Assembly: GCA_026936335.1 (NCBI GenBank)
Contig: JAPMXV010000039.1
Span: 163,501 to 227,500 of the forward strand
Direction: 5' to 3'
Length of the DNA: 64,000 bases
From: Mantamonas sphyraenae
Lineage: Eukaryota > CRuMs > Mantamonadidae
Position 1 is the stretch's first letter. Every line of letters begins with the position of its first letter. Shown here piece after piece: positions 43,207 to 54,463 of this stretch. Made by a program: the position numbers and the translations under genes. Under the pieces are notes generated by a model, which saw only the letters and a list, made by a program, of their open reading frames with translations, was not told where the DNA came from and did not search any database.

Positions 43207-43444
43207 CTTCGAGTGAGTTTGCTCTAAAAGTTTTCAGGTGAGTGGAGTGGAGCAGGTCGGGATGCCACGTTCCTGACTGCCCACTGCACAGCGCCACCTC
43301 CAGCATCAACGCCGAGGCTGTACACACGCGACACAGCACATGGGGACTGCATGCATGCGCGACGGGAGATCCAAACAAACAGCCACCAGACAACCCACAC
43401 ACACCTTCCCCTGCCGCACAGCGAATCACATTCCAACAGCGCGC

Positions 43445-46400
43445 ATGAGTCGGTCACAGAGTGGAGAGGGCCAAACAGTGTCCTTCCTCGTGGTACCCAC
43501 GCCTCTGGTGCGAGCGTTTGGTGAGGGCGACGTGCAAGAGAACAAGCCGCGGCGTTCTCGATCCAGCTCCCGCTCGCCGTCACCGCTCCTGTCCAGCTCC
43601 AGTTCCCCGGGCACGTCGGGGGTGGGCTTGGTCAGTAGCCCCCAAGTCGTCAAGGAGAAGCCCAGCCAGTGGGAAGCATGCGAGAGACTGGCAGAGATTG
43701 ACGAAGCCATGGGCAGGCTGCCAAACATCAAGTTCAGCTCAGCCATCCTCGGCAAACTCAAGCAGTAAGTCGACACCCCCGCCCCTATGGTGTGTGTCTG
43801 CATGAGTGTGTGTGCGCACGCGTGTGCGCGAGTGCGTGCGTGATGTGGACGGCACTGACTGTGGTACCAAACGGGAACACTCTGGGGTGCCGGTGTGGCG
43901 CGGCCATTTTTTCTGTGCACAGATTGACAAAAGGAAAGAACGCGTCCGAACGAATCAACATGGTCAAGCAACACCTTCCACTGCTGCAGGTGGATGCATT
44001 TGTATACAGCGACCGCAAGAGCCAGCGACAATGCATGGAGGAACTGCTGATCATGTACGTGGAAGCGAAAAACGAGATGGGGGGGTGGGTTCGAATTTGG
44101 CTCTGCTTTCCCTCACACACTCACACACACACACACACACGCACACATACACTGATGGACCAATTGACAGTTGGGACAAATTGTCGGTGGATATGGAGAC
44201 ACTGGGGTATGAGGAACGATACCTGGCCATGCACGGGGTGTTTTACGTGGCACGACGGCGAGAGTTTGACGTGCGACTTTTGCTAACGAGCACGCCGTCG
44301 TCGGAGCATCAGGGGATGATGGAACTGGTTGTACGGTACCGTAGTCTGCTTGTGGAAACACTGCAGAGTTGCATGCGTCACATGACCCGTCCAGGAAGCT
44401 ACACGGCGTTGCGACTCTTTTGCGCCCAGATGCTTGCCCTGTGCTACTTTTTCATCCCACCTGTGCGCACCTGCATCATCGACCAGTTTGACACACAGCA
44501 CCGACTCCACAGCACCAGTGGACTCTTTCGCACCCTGTCTGAGGATGGTTTCCATCTGCAGGGTGGCGACGACGCAGAGGACAGTGAAGGCGGAGACGAC
44601 GGCGACAACGACAACGACAACGACACACGAGAACGCAGGAAACAAACGGAAGGTGTGGATGAAGAGGAGGAGGAGGAGGAGAGAGAAGAGGAGGAGCAGG
44701 GAGTGGAGGATGAGGAACTGTACATGCCTCCACGCGCGTCGTCGTTCAACCAAACCAAAATGATGGAACCGAAGCTGCGATCGATGCCTCGCACAGACTT
44801 GGCACGCAAGATCAGAGACAGTTTGGAGGGATGCGATGGTCTGTTTGAGCTGGTGGAGCCTGTGGAGGATGAGGAGACCCTTGCACAGAGGTTGAACCTG
44901 GACTATACCAATCGACACGGAGTGTCCTGGTTGGATCGACTCATGAGCCAGGAGGGGTTCTACTGGATGTTTGTGGGCCAGTTGCACAGTGTGGCTGTGT
45001 ATTTGACCCATTTGGATGTGCCTGGTGTGCTTGCTCACGAGGATCTGTGGTCGAGTGTCCCTGGCTATCCCGAGGTGCTTGCTCATGCGTTGGCACGTGT
45101 GGATGCCCTGTACGCAAACCCAGAGGTGCCGTGCATGTTTTATTGGTCGTCGTCGCGTGAAAAGCAGCGTGTGTTGAGCGAGGAGTGGAAGCCGTACATG
45201 CCTGACGTGCAGCTGTTCTTTCGCCATCTGCTGTACAACCGCTTTCTGCTGGGCCCGCTGACAGACACGGTGTTGCAACACACCAACGCATACAACATGT
45301 ACGCGGTGATAGACGCATTGGATGCCCTGAGTGCGTGGATTGCTCAGATGACAGCACGTGGACAATCGCTACCATTTGACGACGACTCGCCGCACTTTCA
45401 ACAATTGTTGCAGGCCATCGACGTGTTGCTGCACACGGCACACTACGCTGTACTCATGCGCACCCTCAAGTTTGTGTACGACATTGCGTACGTGGTGGTG
45501 GGCAACAACCGTCTGGAGTTGGTCAACCTCATGCTTGCCAACCATCGCTTCTTTGACTTTTTCTGCCACTGGTTCCCGTGGGTGCGTCGGTTCTACCACA
45601 TCCTTGTCATTTACGGCTTGTCCAGTGACCAGGCCACCCTCAGTTGGGTGCGTCGTTGGTTGCCAGACCATCCCACAGAAACCTCCCTGAGCGTCCCCAC
45701 TCTCACCTTGGACGCGTACGACCAGAAGGGGGGGGATGGTGGCAGCAACACCAATGAGGATGGTACCAAGAGCAGTGATGACGACGGAAGCAACGGGATG
45801 GACGAGGACGGGAACCAAGCAGAGGCACGGGAGCGTTCGAGGGGATCGCTTGGACGCAGACACACAGACACAGACACTGAAAACAATGGTGGTAATGGTA
45901 CGAAACCACCACGATACATGCGAACGACACGAAGCAGCAGCAGCAGCGGAGCGAGCTCGGGTTCATCGTCGTCCTCATCCTCCACGAGCCTGTTTGGACG
46001 CTTCCAACGCTCGCTGAGCAATCTGAGCCTGCGCGGATCGTCCAAAGACACAGAGGAGGGTGGTAACAGCGGCAATGGAGGAGTGGGTGGCATGCTGGAT
46101 TCGTTGAGGGGAAGGAGTAGCACCAGCACCAGCAGCGGCAGCAGAGGCAGCAAGCGACAACGTAGCAACAGCAGCAGCTTTGGTGGTGGTGGTCGGCGGC
46201 GGCGGAAGTGGACGAGACAGACGCAGCGAACGAGTGCGTAGTCTGAGTTGGGACTACACGAGCAGAGAGCGAAGCAACAGCATGAGTTCGTGGTTGGAGA
46301 CCTTCAATCGACATTTGGGGTGGGTGGTGCAAGCACCAACAACAACAACAACAGGCAACAACAACAGCAGCAGCAAGCAACAGCAACGACGACAACAGCG

Positions 46401-47193
46401 ACGGGTGGAGTGTGGGAAGCAGCAGCGAAGAGGGCGGCAGTCATAGCCCACTGGATGGGGGAGGAGGGCAGCGTTCACCAACCATGGCACACGGGTATGG
46501 CCCTCTTGATGATGCCATCCAGGATGACGATGTGCGTGCGGCGGCGGCGGAGAACAGCCGTGTGAGTGGAGTTAGCAGCAGTAGCATCGAGGCATGGCGA
46601 CATGCGTCCCCGGTGTTGGATGGGCCCATGTTTGGCGGGGTGGGTGAGGAGGAAGAGGTGATGATGGACGTGGTGGTGGCCAGCAAGGTGGCCATCTACT
46701 TGGAAATGGTACGTGAGCAGCAAACCCTCATCACCCAAGAACAGGAGGCCTTGGCACAGGCGGCCGCACGTGCAGCAGCCGCCCAAGCTGCAGCTGCCAA
46801 AGACCAACGACAAGGAGGGCAGGCAAAAGGAACAGGAGGAGTAGGGACGAAGAAGAAGAAGAAGAAGAAACATCGGAAGGGGGCCCAGGAGGACGAGGAA
46901 GAGGAGGAGGAGATGATGATGGAGGAGGAGGAGGTGGTGGTGGGTATGGCAGATGGGGTCAATGGGGTGGGACCCGTGGGAGCCACCGCCAGTTTGTTGA
47001 AGGAGGACCATCAGCTGCAGGAGTTGGAGTTTCCTCCCCGCTTGCGTCCCTATGTCACCTCTGCCCTCAATGAGTTTGTACAGCGCCTGCGTGACTTTCG
47101 TGCCTGGCAATCCAGCAAGGCTGGCCTCGACCATTTTGTGTTTCCCCAGCTCAAGTTTGACCCAGCCATTGTCTCGCTGCAGGACAGTGTGTG
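43445..47193 (+). CDS. Large DUF1765/UPF0592-like protein; exon 3 has two frame changes
   Basis: Exons 43445-43764, 43923-44084 and 44171-47193 give about 1,165 aa. The N-terminus is Arg-Ser-rich. Exon 3 holds a helical core with an acidic insert; the best-conserved part reads LLHTAHYAVLMRTLKFVYDIAY, NHRFFDFFCHWFPWVRRFYHILVIYGL, similar to fungal DUF1765 proteins of unknown function. A long Ser/Gly/Asn/Gln insert follows, and the C-terminus (LRPYVTSALNEFVQRLRDFRAWQ, VFPQLKFD) matches the DUF1765 end, so I treat all of it as one gene. The frame moves +1 at about 46,180-46,205 in a Gly repeat and +1 again at about 46,330-46,400 in a Gln/Asn repeat. A short intron or an assembly error could explain each. 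Function is unknown. Confidence 0.6.
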
Positions 47194-47254
47194 AGTGTGA
47201 GTGGAGACAGTGCTGTGATGAGGATGATGAGGAGGAGGATGAGGCGTGAGGGTG

Positions 47255-47287
<33 letters not shown>

Positions 47288-47341
47288 CACTCATCACCCA
47301 TCCACCCAACACAAAACAAACCATCCTTCTCCCACCGTCCC

Positions 47342-50065
47342 ATGCAGGTGGAGACCACGGAGGAGGAGGCTACGGCATTGGCTCTGGTCGGTGTCTTTGT
47401 GTCCACCGTATGGCTGGGCTTTGGGGCCTTTGCCATCCTGCGGGACAACAGCGACCGGTTGGCACACGAGGCGTCGACGATCCAAGATGCGTACAAACGC
47501 AACAAGAGCCAGCTGCAGGCCAAATTGCGTGGTGAGGAACGGGCAGACGAGGATGTGATGGAAGAGGCACGACAGCGCAAGACAGCCAAGCAGCTGATGT
47601 TGCTGACCATTGCCTACGAGTTTGTGGCTCTGTCCAGTTTCTCCTTTGTGCCGGCGATCCCGTGGAGCTTGCCGCCCAACGTAAAAGCCCTGCTGGCCTT
47701 GTTTGTGGTCCCTCTCACCGACGAATTGTACCTCGCTGTGTTTTGGCTCTTTATCATCTTCCAAACCGCCACTTATGTGTCGATGTGGCAGCGACGCAGC
47801 AGCTTTCTGGTGGAGCAAACCTTGTGGCAGTGGCTGACCCGTGCCCAGGCCAAGTACGTGGTGACCCCCCTCGAACTGGCCACCACAGAGAGCATGGCCG
47901 AACCCAGCCTCTCCAACGCCTCTGTTGCCACGCTTGCCACTCGCTCCGACACACAGCGCTGGTCCACAGGGCGGTTGGACGAAGGAGGGGAGGACGAGGA
48001 CGAGGAAGCGGCGGCGGCGGAGGAAAATCGGCGACGACCCAGCGGCGGCAGCAAACGCAACACGCTGGCAAAACGGCATGATGGCAAGCGAGGAGGCAAG
48101 AGAATGAGTGCAGGCGGGTCTGTGGCAAGCCCTGCGGCACGAAGAAAGGCATGGTTGATGGGTGCAAACAACAAACGTGGTGGCGCTGCTGGGATCGGCG
48201 GCAGCAGCAGCGGAGGAGGAGGAGGTTCCATGATGATGATGATGGGACAGGGCAGCGGATCGGGATTGGGACTGGAAACCACAAGCGAGACGTTTGGGGA
48301 GACGGAAGAACAGAGCGTGGAAGAGGTGCTGGGAGGCGGTGCTCACCACCACCATCCTCATCAGGAACTTGCCCAGGACGCAAGACGAGCGTCAGGAGTG
48401 GAGGCGGGAGACGACCAGCAACAACAGGAAGCGATGGAAGAAGGCAGGGAAAGAAGCATGAGTGCCGCCCAGGCCAAGGTGCGGTTCATGGGCACGCTGT
48501 TGGTGCGCAAGCGGGCGCGACAGGAGGAGGAGGAGGCGTTGGGGGACGAGCACAACGAGGAGGAGGACGGTAGGGATACACGCGGACGACGGGGATTGGC
48601 CTATTGGTGGTGGCGATGGGTGGGAGTGGCGCCCATTGTGATGTCGGAGCTGTTCTTTCTGCCCACCACACGGGTGTACTTTGAGATGCTGTCATGCAAC
48701 TACGGGGTCACGCCGCCCGCGGTGGATGTGGCCATTTTCATTCCGTGTTGGCAGCCCCCGCATGCAGTGTTTGTCTTTGCGGCGTCGGCCATGTTGATGG
48801 TCAACTACAGCGCGGCGTTGTTTCACGCCCTGACCAAGAACGACCAAGATCCTGACTACCGGTTTTTGCCGCGCTTTGAAATTGCCATTGTCATGTTCAA
48901 CTTTCTGGTGGCCACCGTGAGCACAGTGTATGGTCGCTTCACCCTGGTGGGTGCGTTGATCAGCGTGGTGGCCTTGCTGGCCCTGCTGACGGGAAACATG
49001 TGGCTGCAGCCCTGTCTGGGTTCCGGTGCCATGTTCAACCACCTGCGTTCTGCGTCCATGAGTGGTGCCACGTGGGCCTCTGTCATGGCCATTGGCGCCC
49101 TCTTGGTGGGCAGTGAGCAGGAATGGCCTTTGTTGAGTTGGCTGTTTGGCTTGGTGCCCCTCATGCTCCTGTTTCACTTTGTCAGTGCACGACGCTACCG
49201 TGCCATGGAACAAGCCACCTTTGCCGCCTTGGGTGCTGCCCAGACCGATGGCGTGGTCAAGAACGAAGCCGCCACGGCGGAGAACATTGCCAACTTGGCC
49301 CTCATGGAGGAAACCCAGCAAAAGGTGGTCGACAGTGGTGGTTTGCACACCCTGCGTCTTTTGCTGGCTTCTGAGCATGTCCATGCACGCAAACATGCCG
49401 CACGTGCTGTGGGCAACCTGGGCGTCAACGAACACGTGCGCACTCTCCTCGCAGACGCCGGCATCATCGAACCCCTCGTCGAATGCCTGTGGGACGACGA
49501 TCACGACGTCCTCTTTTACGCATGCCGTGCCGCTATCAACATTGGCTTCCACAAACCCAACAAGATTGCCCTGTTTGAACACAACGCATTGGGCGCCCTG
49601 CTCTTTCGCTGGCTTCCCGACCAGACCTTGGACGAGCCTGTCCTTCGCAAGGTTGTCGAACTGCTGCTTACCCTGTCTCTGGAGAAGCAAGTGAAGCAGT
49701 GCTTCATGGGGCTCAGCCGCGAACAGGCCACGGCCGCTCGTTTGGGCAAGGGACGTGTGTACGCCACCAACCACAGCTATCCCATGGGTGCCATTGTGCG
49801 TCTGCTCAAGGCTGTCACCAGTCCCGCTGAGCAGGTGCTCCTCCTCAAGGTTCTGGCCAATCTCATGACGGTCAAGCGCAACAGGCGCATTGTGGCGGAG
49901 AGCGACGGCGTTCGCGTTGTCTGGCTGCTCTCCAAGGAACACAACAAAGACGGAGACGCGGCTGTGCACCGTGCTGCAGCCACAGTGTTGGAGCGCATGA
50001 CCAGTGGTGACCTGGAGAACCGGTTGCGGCTGGGAGAGCTGAAACGCAACGGTGGAATCGAGTGA
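47342..50065 (+). CDS. Polytopic membrane protein with C-terminal armadillo-like repeats
   Basis: A single exon of 907 aa. The start at MQVETTEEEATALALVG precedes the first hydrophobic segment; the frame upstream is only a TG repeat. Membrane segments are at about residues 12-32, 80-105 and 115-150. A ~260-residue hydrophilic low-complexity loop follows (poly-Gly/Ser/Met, Glu-rich, His-rich). A second membrane block (~420-620) includes VAPIVMSELFFL, FVFAASAMLMV, FNFLVATVSTVYG, ISVVALLALLTG and LFGLVPLMLLFHF. From ~640 to the end are armadillo/HEAT-type helices (ATAENIANLALMEETQQKVVDSGGLHTLRLLL, HAARAVGNLGVNEHVRTLL, IIEPLVECL). I know no family with this combination. The low-complexity loop and the ARM end are predicted to be on the cytosolic side. 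Confidence 0.8.
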   Translation: MQVETTEEEATALALVGVFVSTVWLGFGAFAILRDNSDRLAHEASTIQDAYKRNKSQLQAKLRGEERADEDVMEEARQRKTAKQLMLLTIAYEFVALSSFSFVPAIPWSLPPNVKALLALFVVPLTDELYLAVFWLFIIFQTATYVSMWQRRSSFLVEQTLWQWLTRAQAKYVVTPLELATTESMAEPSLSNASVATLATRSDTQRWSTGRLDEGGEDEDEEAAAAEENRRRPSGGSKRNTLAKRHDGKRGGKRMSAGGSVASPAARRKAWLMGANNKRGGAAGIGGSSSGGGGGSMMMMMGQGSGSGLGLETTSETFGETEEQSVEEVLGGGAHHHHPHQELAQDARRASGVEAGDDQQQQEAMEEGRERSMSAAQAKVRFMGTLLVRKRARQEEEEALGDEHNEEEDGRDTRGRRGLAYWWWRWVGVAPIVMSELFFLPTTRVYFEMLSCNYGVTPPAVDVAIFIPCWQPPHAVFVFAASAMLMVNYSAALFHALTKNDQDPDYRFLPRFEIAIVMFNFLVATVSTVYGRFTLVGALISVVALLALLTGNMWLQPCLGSGAMFNHLRSASMSGATWASVMAIGALLVGSEQEWPLLSWLFGLVPLMLLFHFVSARRYRAMEQATFAALGAAQTDGVVKNEAATAENIANLALMEETQQKVVDSGGLHTLRLLLASEHVHARKHAARAVGNLGVNEHVRTLLADAGIIEPLVECLWDDDHDVLFYACRAAINIGFHKPNKIALFEHNALGALLFRWLPDQTLDEPVLRKVVELLLTLSLEKQVKQCFMGLSREQATAARLGKGRVYATNHSYPMGAIVRLLKAVTSPAEQVLLLKVLANLMTVKRNRRIVAESDGVRVVWLLSKEHNKDGDAAVHRAAATVLERMTSGDLENRLRLGELKRNGGIE

Positions 50066-50314
50066 GTGTGAAATTTGTAATGTATATTTTGATTCAGATT
50101 GTATTTTGTGCCGTGTGTTGGGTGGTGTGGATTTCGACTTGAATCAAAGTTTATACACTAGATTGTGGTGTGATTCGATCAATACCCGGCCTCGCTTGAT
50201 CTGATGTTCCAACACTACGTGTACGCCACAGGCATGTGCGATACACAAATGAAAGGCGGCAAAGAGTCACAAAAGGCATCCATTTGCGTCAAAATCGACG
50301 ATTCATCTTCACCG
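50066..50314. other. Convergent 3' region, AT-richer than surroundings
   Basis: This spacer lies between the stop codons of the membrane-ARM gene and importin-5. Its first ~130 bases are noticeably AT-rich (for example GTAATGTATATTTTGATTC and AAAGTTTATACACTAGATTG), consistent with 3' untranslated regions and cleavage/polyadenylation signals for both genes. No canonical AATAAA is seen. Confidence 0.5.
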
Positions 50315-53300
50315 TCACGCTTCGTTCTCCAGCATCGAGGCCAGCGCGGTCTTGCCTTCCTCAGACACATACTTGTCAATGATTTCGTCGGCGCGTGCAC
50401 TGTCTGTAGTGAGCAGATCCTCGAGGATGGCCAGCATGCGCTCCTCGGTCTCCTTTGCCTCAACAAACGGGGTGTTGAGAGAAAGGGCAATCCACTCGAG
50501 GACGGCCCCGGCAACGGCGTCGTCACTGAGGGACACAGCAGGGTGGTTGTCCTCAATAAAGTCGAGCAGAGCCGGGTAGGCAATCTCTGCCTCCTGCTGG
50601 TCCTCGCGGAAGGGCATGTACTCGAGGCTCATCTGCAGGAGATCCTGCACGGGGACGAGTTCGGGGATGCTTTGGCAGAAGCGGATGAGAGAGCTGACGG
50701 CGTTGTCGCTACAGGAAGCATACTCATCCGAGGTGGCATCTTCGGCCTCCAGCATGTCGAGCATGATGTCCAGGGCCTCCGAGACGTTGTCTTGGAACTT
50801 GTCGGCGGCATGCCTGGCCATGATGCCCATGCCAAAGCAGGCACTCTGGCGCACATTGGGACTGTCGTGGGTGAGGGCATTCTGCAGCTCCGGGTAGAAG
50901 CGAGAGTAGTACTGGATGGCCTTGGGGCCGCCGTGTTCGATGAGGTCGATGAACATGCAGAGGGGCAGACACAGCTCATAGTCCTGCAACTCCTGCCTGA
51001 GCATGCGTTCCATGGGTTCGAGCATGAAGCGATCAAACACAGGCACCATTTCCTCCTTGTACGTGCGGAACATTTCGCCCACACAATCGCCCAGCATGTC
51101 AAACAGACTCTCCTCGATTTGGTTCTCCTCCTGCAGCCTGTCCACCTCCTCATCGTCGACCACATCCAATTGGGCGTTGCCCTCCCTCTGGAGACGTCGT
51201 TGCAGACTCTTCTTGATCAGTTTCAGGCAGGTCACCGACAGGTGTTCCATCTGCTCCACCGTCATCACATCCGGAGCCGAATAGTGCACCAGATGCTTCA
51301 GGGCCTCCAATGCCACGTAGACCACGTCTTCGTCCGACTCATCCAACACACACTTGGTCATGGAAGCCAGACAGCTCTCAAACAGATCGTCCACCATCTC
51401 CCTGTTCAGGTTGCCCACACTCTCGGGCAACTCCTCCGGTGGCAACTCCCACGCCAACTTGAGGCAATTGAACAGTTCGGGGAGGATGGAATAGGCGGCG
51501 GCACGCACATCCTCGTGCAGGTTGACAATCTCCCCGGCACAAACTCCAGCAGGGGGGACACATACTCCACAAACTGCGCCTTAAACTCATGGGCAAACAT
51601 AAACAGCATTTGGATGGCAGTGGCCTTTTCCTCCATGGCCGACGTGTGGATGGCCATCTTTTGGTTCTTGAGTGTGATCACCTCCCAGCCCTGGAAGGCA
51701 TCCTCGTCCTCCTCGTCGTCCTCCGTGATCTCCTTTGTGAAGTTTTCCAGCCGTGCCGAGGCCAGCATGATGGGCATGATGATGTCCATGTACGGGGCAA
51801 AGTCTTCCTTGCCCATGAGGTGACACATGCGAGCCCAACCTTGCAGCAGGTAGGTGCTGAATTCGGAGCCCACCTCCAGGTCGTCGCCCACCTCATCCAA
51901 CACGTCACGCAGCATTTCCATCACCTCGATGGCCTCGTCGACAAACTCTTCGGGACCCACCGAGAGACCAATGATACCAATGGCTTCGATGACACGTCCA
52001 CGAAGACTGAGATACTCGGGTTCGACAGCCTCGGCCAGGACGTTCTTGAGAAAGGGCATAAAGTCGCGGTAGAGCTCGACAAAGGCAGTTTCGTTCTTCA
52101 TGGCCAGGGCAGCGAGGGCAGAGACAGCCTCCTCCTGGACCATGCGTTGGTCGGTTTCCAACACCTTGGTGATGGTGTTTGCCATGAAATCACTCCACTC
52201 GTCCAACACCTTGTCGCTGATGTTTTGCAGGAAGTTGATCATACAACGCACGCCGTACACCTGCACACGCGGGGCACTGTCGTCCTGTGCCAACTCGGAC
52301 AGTTTGGGCAACACATCCCCGGCATACTTGGCCTGCACAGCCCCCTTGGTGTTGAGACACAACTGTGCCACAGCGCTGATGGCATGGAATCGCACCACGG
52401 GACTCTCGTCGTCCAACATGGGCAACACAATCCCCATCACGGCGTCCAATTGCTTGCGCAGTGCCTTGGCACACCCTTCGTTGATGCACACAAGTGCAAA
52501 CATCGCCGCATGACGCTTCCTCCACTCGTTGCTCTCCACATACTCCGCAATGTGGTCAAAGTTTCGCTCCAGCACCGTCCCTGGTCCAAGGAACGCAGCC
52601 GTGCGTTGCAGCATCTCCGCTCCCAGATCGTAGAATGTAAACGAGAACACGGATTGTTTCTGCATGGGGGTGCGAGGGCGGAGGGGGAGGGCGGTTGGTG
52701 AGTTGGATGCCACCACGGGTACAGCAGAGAGGAGAAAAAAGGGAAACACAGGGGATAGCGGGAGCGAGAGAGAGAAAAAGACTGGGAAGGAATGGCATGG
52801 CAAAAACGCAGCACCACACACACTCTCTCTCCCTCTCAACATCATGAGAGAATGGGGAGGGGGGGAGGGGAGGGGAGGGGATTGTAACGCATGGCTTACA
52901 GGAGGTTCATGGGCCCACTGGTCAATATCATCAATGTCGACGTCGAGAAGCCACTGGTAGCAGGCGTCGATGAGTTCGTGCACCCATCCTGGGTCCTGTC
53001 GAACCAACGAAGGGGCAGCCTCACACACAATGATGACCAGTTCGCCAGCCAGGAATTGGGTTTCATCCTCCAGGCGATCGGACTCCAGGATGCCCATGCC
53101 CAGGCTGATGAGGTCGGGCATGGATTCGTAAAACACCTGCACGTTGGCTTCAATGAGGTCAATAAACACCTCAATCACCTCACGTGCAATCGGTTCCTCC
53201 TCTGCATCCAACACTGCATCCAACACATTGAGCATCTGTGGCACCAGGTGGCCAAACATCAGCGCGTCATCCACTTCCATGCGAGACAACAACGCCACCG

Positions 53301-54288
53301 CCGTCTTCAGCGTCTGCACCTGCACCTGTCCGTTGTCGTTCTCAAACCCAGACTCCAGGATGGTGTTGATTCGTTCGTAGCTGTCACGCAGCTTCTTGGC
53401 TGTGTGTGTGTGTGTGTGTGTGGTGCGGGTGTCAGCCACACAAGAGCGGACCACGCAGGAAAACCAACCCTTTCCCCCCCATTCCCCTTTCCTGCCCTGT
53501 GCACACCCCATCCATTGTTTTCTCATGGACACACGTGTGGTATCATTGTGTTCTTCTGCTCTCCCTGTGTCTGTGTGTTCCGTGCACAACCTACTGATGC
53601 GTGCCGAGAGATTTTCCAGCAAGTACAACCCGCATTCCAGGCTCAGGTCGTCCCTATCCTCACACATGCCCATCACCTCGTCCATGGCAGGTCCAAAGTC
53701 TGCAATGTGTGTGTGTGTGGCACGTGTGTGTGTGTGTGTGTGTGTGCATGTGTGTGTGTGCATGTGTGTGAGCCAATGCGAGATCATCTTTTTTTCGTTC
53801 CACTCGGAAAAGGGACCGGGGGGTGATGGAAACCAATGACCGAATGGAAGGAGAGAGAGAGAGGGGGGGTGGCCGAGGATGCAGGTCCAATGCATGCATA
53901 AAAGAGGAGCCAACGTACCGTCTGTGTCTGCGTCGTTGCCGTACCAGGAGACGACGACGTTCCACATGCTGTTGCGCAGCGAGGTGTCTTCCATGGCAGC
54001 GGCAGCGTCGAGGACGGTGTCTTTGATGAGCATCATGGTGTCGCCACTGATTTCCTTGACCACAGAGTCACGGTCTCCCTCGGTGACGTGGTGTCGCAAC
54101 AGCACACACGCCATCTTTCGTGCCGCTGGGTCATACTCGCCGCTGCTGATCACGTCCAGAAAGCAGCTCACCAGCTGTTCCGGATCGTCCTCCTGCATCG
54201 CACTCAACTCCTTCGACGCAAACGTTCGATCCTTTTCGCTGTTGCTCAGCACACACAGCAACAATTCCTCAAACTCGGCATTCGACAT
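50315..54288 (-). CDS. IPO5: Importin-5 / Kap121-type karyopherin beta; one frameshift
   Basis: This HEAT-repeat nuclear import receptor carries ribosomal proteins, histones and other cargo and is released by RanGTP. Four exons are supported: 53919-54288, 53595-53699, 52900-53399 and 50315-52659, together about 1,105 aa (human 1,097). The N-terminus MSNAEFEELLLCVLSNSEKDR and NSMWNVVVSWYG match the first repeats. Characteristic later blocks are FDHIAEYVESNEWRKRHAAMFAL, VRFHAISAVAQLC, the acidic EDDEEDEDAFQGWE region, and SACFGMGIMARHAADKF. At about 51,540 the frame slips by one base: FVPG and EIVNLHEDVRAAAYS connect if one G is restored in a G-run. CA repeats sit beside the 3' splice sites of introns 1 and 2. 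Intron 3 (52660-52899) is purine- and pyrimidine-block rich. Confidence 0.94.
53401..53423. repeat. (TG)n repeat abutting an importin-5 3' splice site
   Basis: On the minus-strand transcript this is a CA repeat that ends at the acceptor AG of intron 2. No other pyrimidine tract is present in the last 20 intron bases. Confidence 0.85.
53702..53772. repeat. Interrupted (TG)n repeat near the importin-5 intron 1 acceptor
   Basis: About 70 bases of TG dinucleotides with interruptions occupy the acceptor-proximal third of the intron. In transcript sense this reads as CA repeats followed by ATTGCAG, the splice acceptor. Confidence 0.85.
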
Positions 54289-54357
54289 GATCTCAAGGGG
54301 GGGGCCGGGGTTGGGGTGCCCTGCCCTTCGCGAGGGTGTTCATCATGGAAGTAAGCA

Positions 54358-54413
54358 AGTGTGTGTGTGTGTCTGACTATATGTATTGTGTGTGTGTGTG
54401 TGTGTGTGTGTGT
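54358..54413. repeat. (TG)n repeats between importin-5 and B9D2
   Basis: Two TG runs, about 15 and 27 bases, lie between the importin-5 start and the B9D2 stop. They fall in the importin-5 promoter or leader. No further feature is visible in this 175-base spacer. Confidence 0.8.
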
Positions 54414-54463
54414 CATGCCCCCTGGATGCACACAACACCCCCCATCATCATCCCATCATCCCC

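Noticed and set aside
47194-47341. Joining the DUF1765-like gene to the membrane-ARM gene through a TG-rich intron
   Set aside because: The DUF1765 C-terminal block ends naturally at the stop at 47193, and the next gene has its own ATG directly before a membrane segment.
50204-52701. Plus-strand frames of 539 and 370 codons opposite importin-5
   Set aside because: They are antisense shadows of conserved HEAT-repeat coding sequence and carry no domain of their own.
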